Shown one piece after another: positions 1 through 12,409 of a stretch of 64,000 bases of DNA. The stretch's first letter is position 1. The number at the start of each line of letters is the position of its first letter. The notes beneath the pieces were generated by a model. That model ran no database searches, was not told where the DNA came from, and saw only the letters and a list, made by a program, of their open reading frames with translations. The DNA lies in NCBI RefSeq assembly GCF_964355755.1, contig NC_092671.1, positions 14,922,501 through 14,986,500 on the forward strand, written 5' to 3'. A program made the position numbers and the translations under genes. The stretch comes from Antedon mediterranea. Lineage: Eukaryota; Echinodermata; Crinoidea; Comatulida; Antedonidae.

Positions 1-230
1 AACGAATGTTCGCAAGTTAACCGTTTTTCTTCTTTAGTTGATACTCAACTTTGGGTTGGTGAGGAATAGAATAGACTCCTCGCAGTCCAACTTTACTTTG
101 TCGTGGTTAATTGATTTAAAACAACATACCGAATATAAGTGCCGAAATGTGCTAAAATGTATTATGAGTATGTAATTGGATTGCTCATAAACAGACTGAC
201 AAACTATCACATTTTTGTAATTTTACTAAC

Positions 231-447
231 CTGATTTTGATTTTAACAATGGTAAACTTGAATGAGACCGTTTAGTTGCATAACAACTCTGACAAAAGTT
301 CATTAATGTATTTGCGGCACTTCCACAATACCAGTCTCGGGCGTCTGTAACTTGCACTTGACTTAGTAGCACTACAACGATGGTTATTACTAGGCTAGTT
401 GTTGCCACGTGTTCATGCTGTCCATCAAATAGTTTGGTCATTATAAT
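231..447 (-). CDS. Secreted Cys-peptide exon, possible divergent insulin/relaxin-family B-chain exon
   Basis: The exon starts after a good acceptor (pyrimidine-rich, ending TATAG) at 448-449, six bases before ATG 441-439. It ends at a CAG|GTTAGT donor (GT at 230-229), giving 70 codons plus one base, so a phase-1 intron follows. Residues 16-26 are strongly hydrophobic and the signal cleavage site is likely after Ala34 (TDA|RDW). The mature start reads WYCGSAANTLMNFC, then CYATKR with a dibasic site at 57-58. Insulin-superfamily genes classically have a YCG/LCG B-chain start and a phase-1 intron in the C-peptide, and the IGF-like gene at 47.6 kb has the same layout. Against this, Cys39 to Cys50 is C-x10-C and Cys39 to Cys53 is C-x13-C, while the family norm is C-x11-C. 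The A-chain exon would lie left of the window. It could be another Cys-rich secreted peptide. Confidence 0.42.
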
Positions 448-1178
448 CTATAAAAGAAAATGTTTAAAATCTTCATAACTTTTCAAACTTGTTCCTAAAT
501 TGTACCATTAAGAACGACTGCTGATTAATTAGTTAAATATCTAAAGTTTCCACTTTTGTTTATACGAACCAGCAACCAAATATATTGGAGAGATTCAATC
601 AATGGCTGAAGGAGATTGAATCAGGAAAGAGTGAAATTACACTCGTTAATTACAATACTACTATTACAACAACACCAAATTCAGCACACACAAAGAAACA
701 ATACGAAGTATATATCAATTAATGCATTTTATGAAACTCAAATTAATTCCCAATAGCAAATTAAAGTGTTTACATACATCTATTTTATGGCGCTACTATT
801 TTGTAAATGCACCTAAACCAGGCAAGTCTAATATAATGAGGATTATTGTGTATGGAGTAATCCGTCAATAAAGTAATTTCAGAAGAATCCAATATATAAA
901 TAAAACGAATAAGAAATACCAAAGTAGACATTATTTAGTATAATATATTATTGACATAGAACCACAGCTTACTATACAAATAATACAAATGATGTAGTCA
1001 TAAACATTGTATCAAGAAGTTACAGATATTTTGTTATAAGTGATTCAATAAATTTACATTTATTGATGGAAATTGTCTATAACCATAATTGTGTTTCTTG
1101 ATTTAATTTTGTTGAGTGCTCACATGTCAAAAGTTGTTCATCTTGTTTATTATGAAATTTACCGTAATGTTATTGTAG
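448..1178. other. Non-coding stretch left of 1.2 kb
   Basis: AT-rich sequence with no supported gene. It may contain a 5' UTR intron and the promoter of the minus-strand peptide gene ending at 447, but I see no convincing TATA box or first exon. Confidence 0.4.
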
Positions 1179-1320
1179 AAAGGCTCAGCAAGAAGCTTGC
1201 AATGGCAGACGCCGATACCAACTTCTTCAAAAAAGAAGGCTAGCACGTTTGATGTAATTCCAAAATTCATTATTGTTTATTGTAATGTATTGAGAAATAA
1301 AGTTGAATTGAATACACATT
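1179..1320 (+). other. Possible 3'-terminal exon or retroelement tail
   Basis: A plausible acceptor (TTATTGTAG, 1170-1178) is followed by about 70 bases richer in G+C than the surroundings, several short open frames, and AATAAA at 1296-1301. One frame ends in the peptide NFFKKEG before TAG; another gives a basic tail ending LARLM before TAA. This could be the last exon of a plus-strand gene starting left of the window. The run TTGAGAAATAAAGTTGAATTG also resembles the 3' tail of many LINEs. I cannot choose between them. Confidence 0.2.
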
Positions 1321-1440
1321 GTATTATACGGTAATGCATGTTTCTAAAATTATTGTGCCTAGAAGGTTTTCAAACCACCATATGGATTGAAATGTCAATT
1401 GATCACTTTGTCACTATATCTTCTCGATCGGTTTCTTATT

Positions 1441-2119
1441 TACCTCCGCCAAGGTGTAATCGGTAGCGTGTGTTTGTTTGTTTGTTTGTTTATTTGTTTG
1501 TTTGTTTGTTTGTTTGTTTGTTAGCAGGATTACTCAAAAAGTAATTACAAGATCTTTACCAAAATGAATAGACAGATAGATATGTGGTCAAGGACCATTC
1601 CATTTTGGGACCATTTGGGACCACAGTCCCAATTCTGGACCACTTTTTAGTATACTTTTTTAGACCTGCTAGTGTTAAAAGATAGGACAGAATTTTTCAA
1701 AAGCCGGCGAGCAGTCTTAAAGTAACAAGTAAACTGAAATTGCATTTTCTCGAGAACTACTTGTCCAAAAAACTTCATTTTTGAACAAGAGGCAAGAGTT
1801 ATAATTTGTGATTTGTAATTTTAAAACATAATTTGATTTAATGTGCACGTTTTTTGATGCGAGTAGTTTAAAAAACCTATTTCTTTTCAAATTCACTCGT
1901 TTGATTTTCGCGTTGCTGTTCTATTGTTAGTCAACTGAAGCTTTTGTTAATTGAAAGGCTTGTTACATAACCATTACACCAAACTCTCATACACATGCTT
2001 GTAATGAAATTAGCCTAAATCACAAACAGCATTAAGACACACACAAATATATATATATATATATTTTTTTTTTTACCGGAGAAATCTTATGTAGGAGAAT
2101 TTTACAGTAGGCGGAGGTA
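1441..2119. repeat. Interspersed element with 10-bp inverted ends and internal (GTTT)n
   Basis: The unit starts with TACCTCCGCC (1441-1450) and ends with its exact reverse complement GGCGGAGGTA (2110-2119). Inside are a long (GTTT)n run, the words TTAGCAGGATTACTCAAAAAG, repeated GGGACCATT phrases, and an (AT)n/(T)n tract near 2047-2076. The end is followed by TGCCCTCTCGGAGTGGCTTTC. I recall very similar GTTT-containing repeats flanked by CCTCCGCC from many marine genomes, but cannot check that here. No ORF of any size lies in it, so it is a non-autonomous dispersed repeat. Confidence 0.65.
1471..1522. repeat. (GTTT)n microsatellite
   Basis: About twelve GTTT units with one interrupting A (GTTTATTTG near 1490). 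It lies inside the interspersed element and probably belongs to the element's consensus, because similar elements elsewhere carry it at the same place. Confidence 0.85.
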
Positions 2120-2364
2120 TGCCCTCTCGGAGTGGCTTTCTAGTTTATAATGTATTAGCTTATACAATTTTGCATAAGTGTATACGTTATCGTTACATTG
2201 GGAATCACATCAACCAATGTGTTCACAATTTATAAAATTTGGGCATAATCCAGTAAGTTAATTTGAATTACTAGTACATGAATTACACCACCTTTATGAT
2301 GGCATATAAAAGAAGCATTGAAATATAACCTGATAAGTTCAAGAACAATTTGAAAGATATTTAT

Positions 2365-3167
2365 GCACCTCAAGGTAGTGTGATTAGACACAATCATCCT
2401 TGAACAATCTATACACAAGCCACATCAATTATCCTCCCTCATCCAGGTAATTTATAAATCAAGAAGATAGGATGCTTTATAAAATATTTCAAAACTGAAA
2501 TAGCTAAATTTTTAACCATCTTGAGGCCATACTAAAAATAAGTAAAAGTAAGTAATACGAATTATTTTATAAAATGAAAGTTGGCATATATTTTAAGTTT
2601 GGAAGTGAGAAACGATCTACTGTTTCTACCTGGTTAGACATACCACCACACATTAGCTGATATTATTGTTTTTAGCAACAAATTTAGTCCTACACGAACA
2701 TGATGTGTTAATACCTTGGGGTGGATCAAACTTAAAGTCCTTCTGACTTATATATATATATATATTTGCACCTCAAGGTAGTGTGATTAGACACAATCAT
2801 CCTTGATCAATCTATACACATACACAAGCAACATCAATTATCCTCCCTCATCCAGGTAATTTATAAATCAAGAAGATAGGATGCTTTATAAAATATTTCA
2901 AAACTGAAATAGCTAAATTTTAAACCATCTTGAGGCCATACTAAAAATAAGTAAAAGTAAGTAATACGAATTATTTTATAAAATGAAACTTGGCATATAT
3001 TTTAAGTTTGGAAGTGGGAAACGATCTACTGTTTCTACCTGGTTAGACATACCACCACACATTAGCTGACATTATTTTTTTTAGCAACAAATTTAGGCCT
3101 ACACGAACATGATGTGTTAATACTTTGGGGTGGATCAAACTTAAAGTCCTTCTGACTTATATATATA
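2365..3167. repeat. 403-bp tandem duplication (two copies)
   Basis: Copy 1 starts at GCACCTCAAGG (2365) and copy 2 at the same word (2768), a period of 403 bp. Both run through the words TTGAGGCCATACTAAAAATA and GGTGGATCAAACTTAAAGTC and end in an (AT)n tract. Differences are few: point changes and a short insertion near 2820 in copy 2. The near identity shows a recent duplication. Short minus-strand open frames inside are not credible genes. Confidence 0.9.
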
Positions 3168-5306
3168 TTTTAGACCCAAAGTTTAAATTAAATTTCGGGT
3201 TTATAGTCGAAACCGAAAGGAAGATGTAGGCGGGAAATGGAATACAACATACCTACGAGTATAAACTGTTATTTAAATCCATTTCGCAATTTGAAAGCCA
3301 TTGAGGAACATCGATAATGGTACATTGATGTTCTATACGACATTATAAATATTTTTATTCAATTATTGTAATTTTAGGGTAGATATGGATGGAATGTTAT
3401 AGCACTTTTGTGTGTTTGAGTCATATCAATATCATTTCATCTTGTAAAGTTGTGTTTAATGACAAGAAATACGCATTACTTTAATTGCTTGCAGGGAGCA
3501 GGTGTGATCTCAGGTAGATTTTACAGGTAAAGCACGAACCGACAATACAGTGAAGCTACGTGTGGATTGAGCTGTGTTTTGCATGCATCTATTACTTAAA
3601 GGATGGTAAACACAACGTTTGAACGCACAAAATCGATCGCTTCCTGATGTGTACTCGTCACTAACAACTTCTTCACAATAATGTAATCGCTAAATTGAAA
3701 TGTGAGAGGCATTCAGTAGACACATTTCACGGTTCAAGTTACTTCATACATATAACTTGAATTATGGCAAATTATGACTTATGAGCAACACCGTTACCAT
3801 CATTTCTCATTCCATTCAAACATTAATGATCTCAAGATTATGTGTCAAGATGATATAATATCTATTAGTTTATACATTTTTCTGGTTGATACTTTCATTT
3901 TTATACCTAAATACACCAAGTGATACTAAGACATTTTTATTGTATCAACAACTTTATTTTAACATAAACAGTGTACATTAAATCACATTGTTCCCAAGTA
4001 CAGTATGTTAAAGAAAAATGTAATTTATCTTTAAATTCTTTTAAGTTCAGACTTAGTTAGTTCCTATTCCACCAACGTTACTGATAACTGTGTCCTCTAT
4101 AGGGCCTATGGGTGAACCAACTTTCACAGAACAATAACTCAAGTCTAAAGTGGTGCTGATATGATTTACAAATACACGTGTTGTTATTTTCGGTCTAATT
4201 ACTTTTAGTGAAGGTTTGTTAAGTTTTGTATTACGGTACTAATCAATATGTAAGATTCCATTTGATGTTTGTGCATACAAGATTGTTTTGCTGATCTGAT
4301 CCATTTAGCACAAAATTTGTCTAGAATTAAAATAAGAGTTATTTGTATTCAAAATTATTATAATTCTAAAATTTGTATATTAATACTTTGAAAAGTTCAA
4401 AATCGCCAGTAACATCTGTATTTCATTATTGTCGATGGATGAATGGAATACGATAGTTCCTGCTAATATGGGTAGCGTCCGTATTCAACTCGTGTTAGTG
4501 TAAATATGATTCGAATTTACGTAAATCGAGTCGATTATTTTAAACTAATAAGTTGCACAATAACGACTCTCCAAAGGGTACGCGTTTAACACGTTCCTAA
4601 TCCTCCTAACATTAATCATAGTTAACACATGACAGTTTGAAACCAATATAACACAAAGGTTAGGAAATGTGCGTTGCGCAGTACCTTACACGTGAAGAAA
4701 TTAGTTTGTCTAAACTAATTCTGATAAACGAATTAGTTGGTTGGTCACTATTAATTTGTGCTAGATAACATAATTAAGCATACATGCACAATTGAGTGGT
4801 ACACTCGGTCGTCACTCTTCTTTGGATCTAGTTAAGGTATAAGCACAGTATCGTATATAATACATAGACGAAAACCCCGTTGAACTTTCCAGAACCGTTG
4901 AAACATGGCTTACAATAATTAGAAGGAATTGAGTGTTAATTTCCCTAATTATGATTTCAAACTGAACAAAAATAAATCAGAGACACAGTAAACGATTTTC
5001 ATCTCTAGTGCTCTTAACTAACATCGACATTACTTTCAACATTAAAGCAATTACTTAAACAAGATGAAATCTATGCTATAATGTACCATGTCATCTTGCT
5101 TGTCAATGTTATTTTTCAGAAGCGTAGATATTGTAAAAATGTATACGGCTTTCATAAATAAAATAATTAAATGGTGCTTTGTTAACCATAACAAGACGAT
5201 CTTCGGTACTAGTATTATTAGCACATCATCCTACTTTCCACAAATATACAAAGGCAAACAGTACCGAATATCTATGTAGGCCTAATAATAGAGGAACTAT
5301 TGGTTC
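3168..5306. other. Non-coding stretch, no feature recognised
   Basis: AT-rich sequence with scattered short open frames only. I find no exon with believable splice sites and protein similarity. Confidence 0.5.
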
Positions 5307-5460
5307 TAAAGCCCTATCTACACTATCAAACTTTATGTGACAAAAAAATGTGATGTACCCATATATGTCATATCACTACCATATTTGAGCATATCACTAC
5401 CATATTTGGGCACATTGCACTTTTTTGTCAAACTAATTTGATAGTATAGACAGAGCTTTA
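5307..5460. mobile_element. Hairpin MITE flanked by TA
   Basis: The left arm AAGCCCTATCTACACTATCA (from 5309) matches the reverse complement of the right end, AAGCTCTGTCTATACTATCA (ending 5458). The match continues with changes through TGTGACAAAAAAATGTGATGT and TTGACAAAAAAGTGCAATGT. TA at 5307-5308 and 5459-5460 fits a TA target duplication as in Tc1/mariner-type MITEs. The middle holds two copies of TATCACTACCATATTTG, each followed by GCA-type words. There is no coding capacity. Confidence 0.8.
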
Positions 5461-5849
5461 TATAATCAATTTTGATCTTCCAATGATCGTTGTGAGAATT
5501 TTTTCCTGTGAGTTCAGTATATCACAGATATTTAATAGACACGGATGTCCACAAACATTCAGTCTCACTTGATTCAGTGGTGACAAGATAGTGCAAGATG
5601 AGAACAAGATAATTGTATTTACCTTAGAAATACATCTTTCACTCTGAGACATTCTTATATTATCAACTCTTTGATCAGATGACATATTAACTATACAGAT
5701 ATACTACTGAAGTTGGTGCCATATTTACTATTTAACTGCTCTTTTTATAGTCATATGCAATTATTGCTTATTTACATAGCCCTTAAAATATTATCTCTTG
5801 TTTTGATAATAGTTTTTCTAATTTGTTTTCTTAATTACAGTTCATTTAG
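5461..5849. other. Non-coding stretch between MITE and LINE
   Basis: No feature recognised. The minus-strand open frame at 5458-5685 overlaps the MITE end and has no protein-like features. Confidence 0.4.
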
Positions 5850-6276
5850 GTATATTTATTCATAAAAAGACATCAAAATACAACGGCAGCCAAAAGGCTG
5901 AAAAGTAGTATTTTACAAAACTTGATAAAAATATATAAATACATTAGCCTATGTATAAAAGGTAAAACTAGTTTAAAAAAAAATAAAAAATTTACCACAT
6001 TAAAATTGGTCCACCTGTAAGTTAAAATAGTGCCAGCCTATTCAATATTCATCATTAATGAGTCGGACTAATAAAGGGACTGGTGAAGATCTAAATCTTT
6101 CTGTACGACCAAACGGGATTTCGAATAGAGGCTTACTCGCAGACCTCAGGGTTCTGCTAATGTCACGAACAGGGGGAAGAATGCTTCTAAATGTATCAGA
6201 CTTTATTATTCCTTTACCAAATTTCAGTAAGAGTTGGACTCTTCTGTTAACTAGCGATGGAAGGTCTGACAATTAG
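5850..6276 (-). mobile_element. 5'-truncated LINE (non-LTR retrotransposon) 3' end
   Basis: On the minus strand, a reverse-transcriptase-ORF C-terminus (6272-6042) is followed by an A/T-rich 3' UTR reaching about 5850, where the reverse strand reads an AATAAA-type end. The element is truncated at about 6276, as is usual for LINE copies. It runs into unrelated AT-rich sequence on both sides, and I see no clear target duplication. Confidence 0.6.
6042..6272 (-). pseudogene. LINE ORF2 C-terminal fragment
   Basis: The 76-residue frame reads LPSLVNRRVQLLLKFGKGI near its start and FGRTERFRSSPVPLLVRLIN at its end. That is the typical last part of a CR1/L2/Daphne-like reverse-transcriptase ORF: LPSL.ERR..LLL.FAKK early, then a basic R/K-T-.RY.NSPIPYLT.LLN ending. 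The catalytic reverse-transcriptase motifs are absent, lost by 5' truncation. The frame is still open with a natural stop, so the copy may be fairly young. Clade assignment is not possible from this part. Confidence 0.65.
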
Positions 6277-9200
6277 TTAGTAGTTATATTCACGTTTAAT
6301 GTTAGTGTCTAGTGAAGCTAGTTTGAAGTTTTTGAGGAAAAAAGACACCACATTCTATATTTAAGCAGTATACTTATTTACAATAATCAGTCTAATCGAA
6401 AATACATCGCTTTCTATACAAAACTATTGGCTACTCTGAACTCGCAACCTCAAATTGACAAAACACAGGGTTACTATGTTTTGGTACCACGATATTATTA
6501 TTGGAAGATCGATAGGACGGCGTGTTAACAAGCCGACAAAGAACATACTCGTTATTTACCACTTATGGTTTACAGAGATATTGAAGTATATAGTTGTGAA
6601 AAAAAAATTTCTGTTGAGTAACACAGATTTAAACATTCTATTAAAAAAAATCAGAATTCTGACATAGAAAAAAAACTCTTTTTACTAGAAGCACAAATGT
6701 TTTTCAATTACCATATCGTATAAATTCATAGCAAAAAGTATCTATACTTACGGTTCGTTAATATTCTTAGTCGACCAAATTCGTTGTTGCGGTATACACT
6801 TGTCAACAATCCTAATTTTAAGTATTGTATAGTACTAGTACCAAATCAAGTGTACTGTTTTATATACCATGTGCGTAATTTCAACTCCGCCTACACTTGT
6901 TTACATATTCCAATTTGAGTTCATTGATTGGATAATTGTCGTTGACCTAAGAATCTTAATATGTTACGTCATCAATCAGATAAACGTTTAGATGGTGAGA
7001 AAATCTAAAGATTATTGAAAGTTTTTTAATTGCTAATAAAGCAAAAAATGTATTCGTTAATATTTCCACTTATATAAACTCAATGAAACAGTATGATAAG
7101 CAGCTGTATTGCTGTCGTGGATGACATTATGTTTTCCGGCGTTTGAAAGGTTGATTAGTAAGAATTATAACTGCCAAATTAATAGATACATTTCAACAAA
7201 TAAAAAAGTGTAGATGCTAAAATTGCGCTAAAATTCTTCATCATAGTCTAGTTTGGTTTTGAAAATGCTGCGATTGTTATTAAATTTGACATAAATTGTG
7301 AATTAAATATATTATCAGTAATGATCTGTTACGCTCATATAGTATTCAAAACCATACTAAATTGGAAAACGAATGAATGTTTGCAACTTATTGAGTTGCA
7401 ATTTAATAGAGGAGGAACATAAACTTAATCTTCTCAGACATAACTGAAAGAAAAAACATAAAACATAAAAAATGTCCAAGCTTAAAGTATCGGACAGTAT
7501 CGTAAATTCAAAGCTTTATGATTGTATATAATATAGTGTAAACTACATTCAAGAAGCCCACATTATGTTACATAAAATACTACAAGGAGTAACTGTATAG
7601 CTTGAAAACTTACGTTATAGCAATTTTGTGTAGTGGTTTAGCAAATTTATTTCGTTGAATTTATAACAGGTCGAAAAAGTGTGTTGGTCGTATGTCTAAA
7701 TTCCATATACTTGACACTTTAGAAGGTTCTTACAGGATATTGAGACCAGTAATTCACACATTCATGAATATAGTTAAACGGTTATTGCAGTCCTACATGG
7801 TAAAGACCTTATAACAATTTGGTGAATTTACTGAAGTTATTGATCTGAACATACCTATGGTAGATATCGTGTGTATGGCATGTTATACAAGACAGTTAGA
7901 AATCATAGTGACGTTTTAATAATTCAATTCAAATCAAATAAAAATCTATTTCTCTTTCTCTACAAGAAACGATTCATTTTGTATTAAATTTTCTATTGTT
8001 TTTATTATTTCGTTTGTAAAGTATTTTGACTAGTAAGACCAATTGGACATATATTAAATTAAGTAAAACTTTAATGGTTTTATTCATCCTTTTGCATTAT
8101 TTTAAACCTTTAATCATTTTAAAGTAAAAATCTGCTAAATCAGGAATATACATTGGAAAAAACAATTATCTGGAAAATATTCTTTGATTGTCTGCTATAC
8201 TATCACGTGGTTTCATATAATTTTAAAAAACAATTTTTAAGACACAAGATAGAGGGATTTTGTAAAATGTTGATTTGTTTTCATCAACAAATCTATAATG
8301 ATGAGATCAATAAATATATCGAAATATTTCTACCTGTTTCATATTGTTTAATTATCTGTTTACTTAACTGGAAAATAATATTTTGGTATAATGTCTCCAG
8401 TAGTATTGGTTACAATCCTACATAAAATCGTTAATTGTTTTTGTATTATAATTTATAAACCATCTGCGTATTGTAGTTGAACTATTGGCCATAGTTATTT
8501 GGTATAATGTGTCGGTGTTTCTAATTGAACGTACCTTGTACTATACAGTTAGCAGTTATTGCATTACATTATTCGTTCATTTATTGTGGTGTGATAGGAA
8601 CGTCAGTTGAAATCTCAGATGATAATTCTTTGACAATTGGCAAGAATTCATGAATCATATTTTCAACATTTACCAAAAGAAATGCTTTATTTGCTGAACC
8701 GCTTTAGCTCTTCCTGTACTCTCTCCCCCTTTGTCCAAACGACGATCATTCTGAATTAAAACGCTCTCAACAATGTTGTTAACCGGTCAATGGTGCGTGG
8801 GAGTGTGAGAAGTTTGTATGTAACACACACCTGCCTGTCGACTAGGTTCGTCTTCCACAATGTCAACCAAAAAACATGTAACCTGTTTGAAACGCTGTTG
8901 TATACTAAACATAGCACCAACGAGTAGCGGATTTGATCAATAGTAATTAAGCTATAATCTAGTAATCATGTACTTGTAAGAAGCGTTATGACACGATGAA
9001 ATCATGACGATATCACAGAAGCGGTGCCGAACACAGAACTTTGATATGAAGACTACGTCACTCTAAGATGGAATGTCGTAGTTATTATTTTTTAAAGAAA
9101 TTTAATTGCTACTGCCTGATCGCAATTTAATGCTTCGATTACCGGCTGCGTGGCAGTTGACTATTACTGAGGCCAATAAATTGACGCAACAACTTGAAAC

Positions 9201-9680
9201 GCAATGCTGGCATAAAAACACTCCATAAAAGTTGAATAATTGGTACATACCACCTGGTAGACTTGCCCCAAGTCTGTATTTATTGTCTTTTTTTTATATT
9301 TATTTGTTTTTATTTCGACCGCGATTTTTCTCTGAAAATACAGACTTGTGAAACACGTATAGAAATCGATTTGGAGACCGCAAACATCCGATAAGAATGA
9401 CGTAGGTTATCATACCGTATTTGGCTATATGGGGCGGGCGGTATGTAAATATGGATTTCGAATCAACCAATGATCATTTTGTTTCAAAATGAAAAAGATA
9501 GAGTACGTACAGTGCTGAATGTACGATCGAGACTGAACAACTGTTGAAATATAAAATCGTGTTGCCAAGTTGTTTTGTTTATTAATTGTTTAGTCCTGGC
9601 CTAGGCCTCCTTCGTAGGGATACTCAACTCGTACGTATAACCTGCCAAATAGAACGCCAATAAAGTACATACCACCACCG
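6277..9680. other. Non-coding stretch 6.3-9.7 kb
   Basis: No credible exon seen. Open frames at 6455-6667 and 8153-8425 are low-complexity translations of AT-rich DNA. Near 7920 the phrase AATTCAATTCAAATCAAATA looks like the tail of a minus-strand retroelement, but no body can be recognised next to it. Confidence 0.4.
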
Positions 9681-9722
9681 ACCGGCACACAACAGGGCTA
9701 CACCGGCACACAACAGGGCTAC
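9681..9722. repeat. Two tandem 21-bp units
   Basis: ACCGGCACACAACAGGGCTAC occurs at 9681 and again directly at 9702. The local open frame on the minus strand (9601-9798) owes its repeated CSPVVCR words to this duplication and is not a gene. Confidence 0.85.
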
Positions 9723-12203
9723 ACCACCACACAGAATAGGACAGGGTATGGCTGGGTGGGAAATAAATTAAATTATCTCCGCATAATAAATGATCCATTC
9801 AATGTTTGATTTGCGGAGAAGCTAGCCTATCATATCAAGACGAGTTTTCATGTTCTTGGGAAAAATCCCATCAAATGTTTACCAGACTACTAGGCATATA
9901 AAATCATTTCTAGCTTTCAGAAATTGTCATCAATGTACCCAAGTGCACATTGTCTAAACGTAATATAGCGCATGCGCATCGTCTTAGATGTTGAGTCTTT
10001 GAAATTCTGAAATATGAATATTAAAACAGTGTACGAGTGAGTAGCCAATCACATACAGCTAAAACTAGTCAACCGGATAATCGTATGCACCAAGAATTCT
10101 TGGTGTCAAACCACGTGACTTGTGCGTGTTTCCCCAGACGGAGTATCCAAACTCAAGTAATACACGTATGAAACGCCATATGTGCAAAAATATTTATATT
10201 TTTACTAATATTAAGACAAAACTCCGTCTGGAGCCCAGACTAACCACCTGGTATTGATATTTCATTTCAATACTTCATGTCCCTGTGGTATACGGTACCG
10301 TACAACATTTAGACACATTTTACTTTGCGATTAAATCCTATGGAACAAAATGTATCATTCAAATAAAATGTTTGTGCTTATTAAGAAACAGTTCCATTTT
10401 AGAGTAATTTTGGTTATTTTTCACTTACACAGTTTTTAGTTAGGCCTACGTGTTAAATCGTGTGAAGTATTATTATTGATTAAATAAATGTGAAAAACCC
10501 AGTTTTATTCACTTTACATTATAAAACATAGGCCTATTTAAGTTATTTTATAATGAGGAGGTATAAATAATATAGTTAAAACACTTTATTTTATAATAAC
10601 TAGCATATTGTAAGTGGGTTTCACAAAAAGAGTTGATACCGTATGTCCTTGTTTGCAATTTGAGAAAATGCTGCATAATAACCCTCATGTTTGTTGACAT
10701 CCGATGTGCAGTAGTTCAAATTCATTTCACACCTATCTCAATCTACAGCACATTAATATAAGCCTGCTTGTTTTTGACACCTTTTTCTTCTACAAGTACG
10801 GTCGAATTTGTTTATAGGTGTTTGGACATAGGCATACCCTGCAAATATTTCAGCCATTATTTTTACTTTTTTTTCATGATTGTCTAAATACTTTACTGAT
10901 TCATTACGAGTAACACATTTCACTTTCTATACTCTCCCAATCAACAACAAATATGGATAGGCCTATAACAGTTCAGGATAGCTCAGTTTTAGTGAAAAAA
11001 ATACTTTGTAAAACAATTCTTCATAAAGACAAAAAAATTAATAGGTTTTTATCATCCAAGCCTTGCATTTAAGTTGAATGATGAACACAACACTATTAAG
11101 TAGGTACTTATGGTATATTAATTGCTGGTCAAATAATAGTGTTATTTAGTAGAACATTTTACTTATAGGTATCAATTAGAAAATATACGCGGCGTTTTCA
11201 GATAACGATTAACCGTATTATAGATTATTCAACTAGGATTGTGTTACCCCTGGCTCGATAGATGCCAACTTCCTAATGACCAATGGATGGATAGTGGTGG
11301 TGACAATTACTTTGTTCCAGTAGTGCGAATATAATGTGGGATACTACTTTAATAATAATTGTTACGATATGTGGAAATACAGTAGATAAAGGAAACACCA
11401 CCTTTTGGTGGACAACGTAGCTCAGATTAAAGCACTAACGGAGATAATTACAATTGAAAATCTTGGATTAATTGCAGCATTTCATGGAGCTGTAAAAGTA
11501 AAATATGAGAACATTATCAGCTCGTCCGTCGTTGATCAGTTGCAATAATAATGCCTATATTGTATCTGAAATAGTTGCCTATCATTAACGCTGTGAAGTT
11601 TTCATCCCTGGAGAAGTGCCGTAACATTAATGTGGAGTAAACAAACATTAAGGACACAGTACAAACGATTGAAACGTTTGAGTACAAGTCTTACGTCATT
11701 CATTGGAATATTGATCAGTAGAAACGTGATATAATAACGATTAGTTCATAAAGATCAGCTGGAACTTTGTTTTATTAATTACAGCTACTGCTCTGCCAAA
11801 TTGTTGTTAGATTAAAAAATGTCTTCAATTTTTCTCTATAGTAAAGAAATGAGAAAAATAGATTGAAGAAACAAGTGAACAAATTAGACAACCACTATAC
11901 AATATGTTCTTCTGAAAGAAGCGTCACCAATTACTTTAGACTATTTGAACTTTACCGGAAAGCGATATTTTAGAAAGAAAATTCGATACAATGAAAGAAA
12001 ATTATTATGATTGGCTGTTTGTCGTCACGTAAAACGTCGCTAACTGAACACTTGTTTTGTTGTCTGTTTTATTTGTGTACTAAACACATTGTATACAAAT
12101 AAATACATAGAAACTGGTGCATTAAAACTTCGGATTTGGTTTTGTGGAGTTTACATACCGATGTTCTAACATATACTATTAATAAATATATTACATACAT
12201 TTA
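9723..12203. other. Non-coding stretch 9.7-12.2 kb
   Basis: No supported gene. GCGCATGCGCA at 9970-9980 resembles an NRF1 site, which is often found in CpG-type animal promoters, but no first exon can be tied to it. Confidence 0.4.
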
Positions 12204-12380
12204 TATTTTATTTTATTTTATTTTATTTTATGTCTTTAGGCAATGTGGCCAAGGATTACCAATAGTGAATTAATCACTGTCCTATCAGATAGGTGGTAAT
12301 CCCCCTGATACATGGGCTATTGTGTGAACCAGTTCACCGGGGTAACCCCCTACTCTTTTTCGAATAATGAACTGGGTTCT
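12204..12380 (-). mobile_element. Retroelement 3' end with (TAAAA)n tail
   Basis: On the minus strand a unique-looking block (containing GGTTACCCCGGTGAACTGG and CCTTGGCCACATTGCC) ends in a run of TAAAA units, seen here as (TTTTA)n at 12205-12232. A non-coding body with a simple 3' repeat is typical of SINEs and CR1-like LINE tails. I do not recognise the family. Confidence 0.5.
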
Positions 12381-12409
12381 GTAAAGTAGCCTACACTACT
12401 AACTTGTAG

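Noticed and set aside
10133-10231. Inverted pair CCAGACGGAGT / ACTCCGTCTGG
   Set aside because: An 11-bp pair at this distance is expected about once or twice by chance in 64 kb; the flanks do not extend the match.
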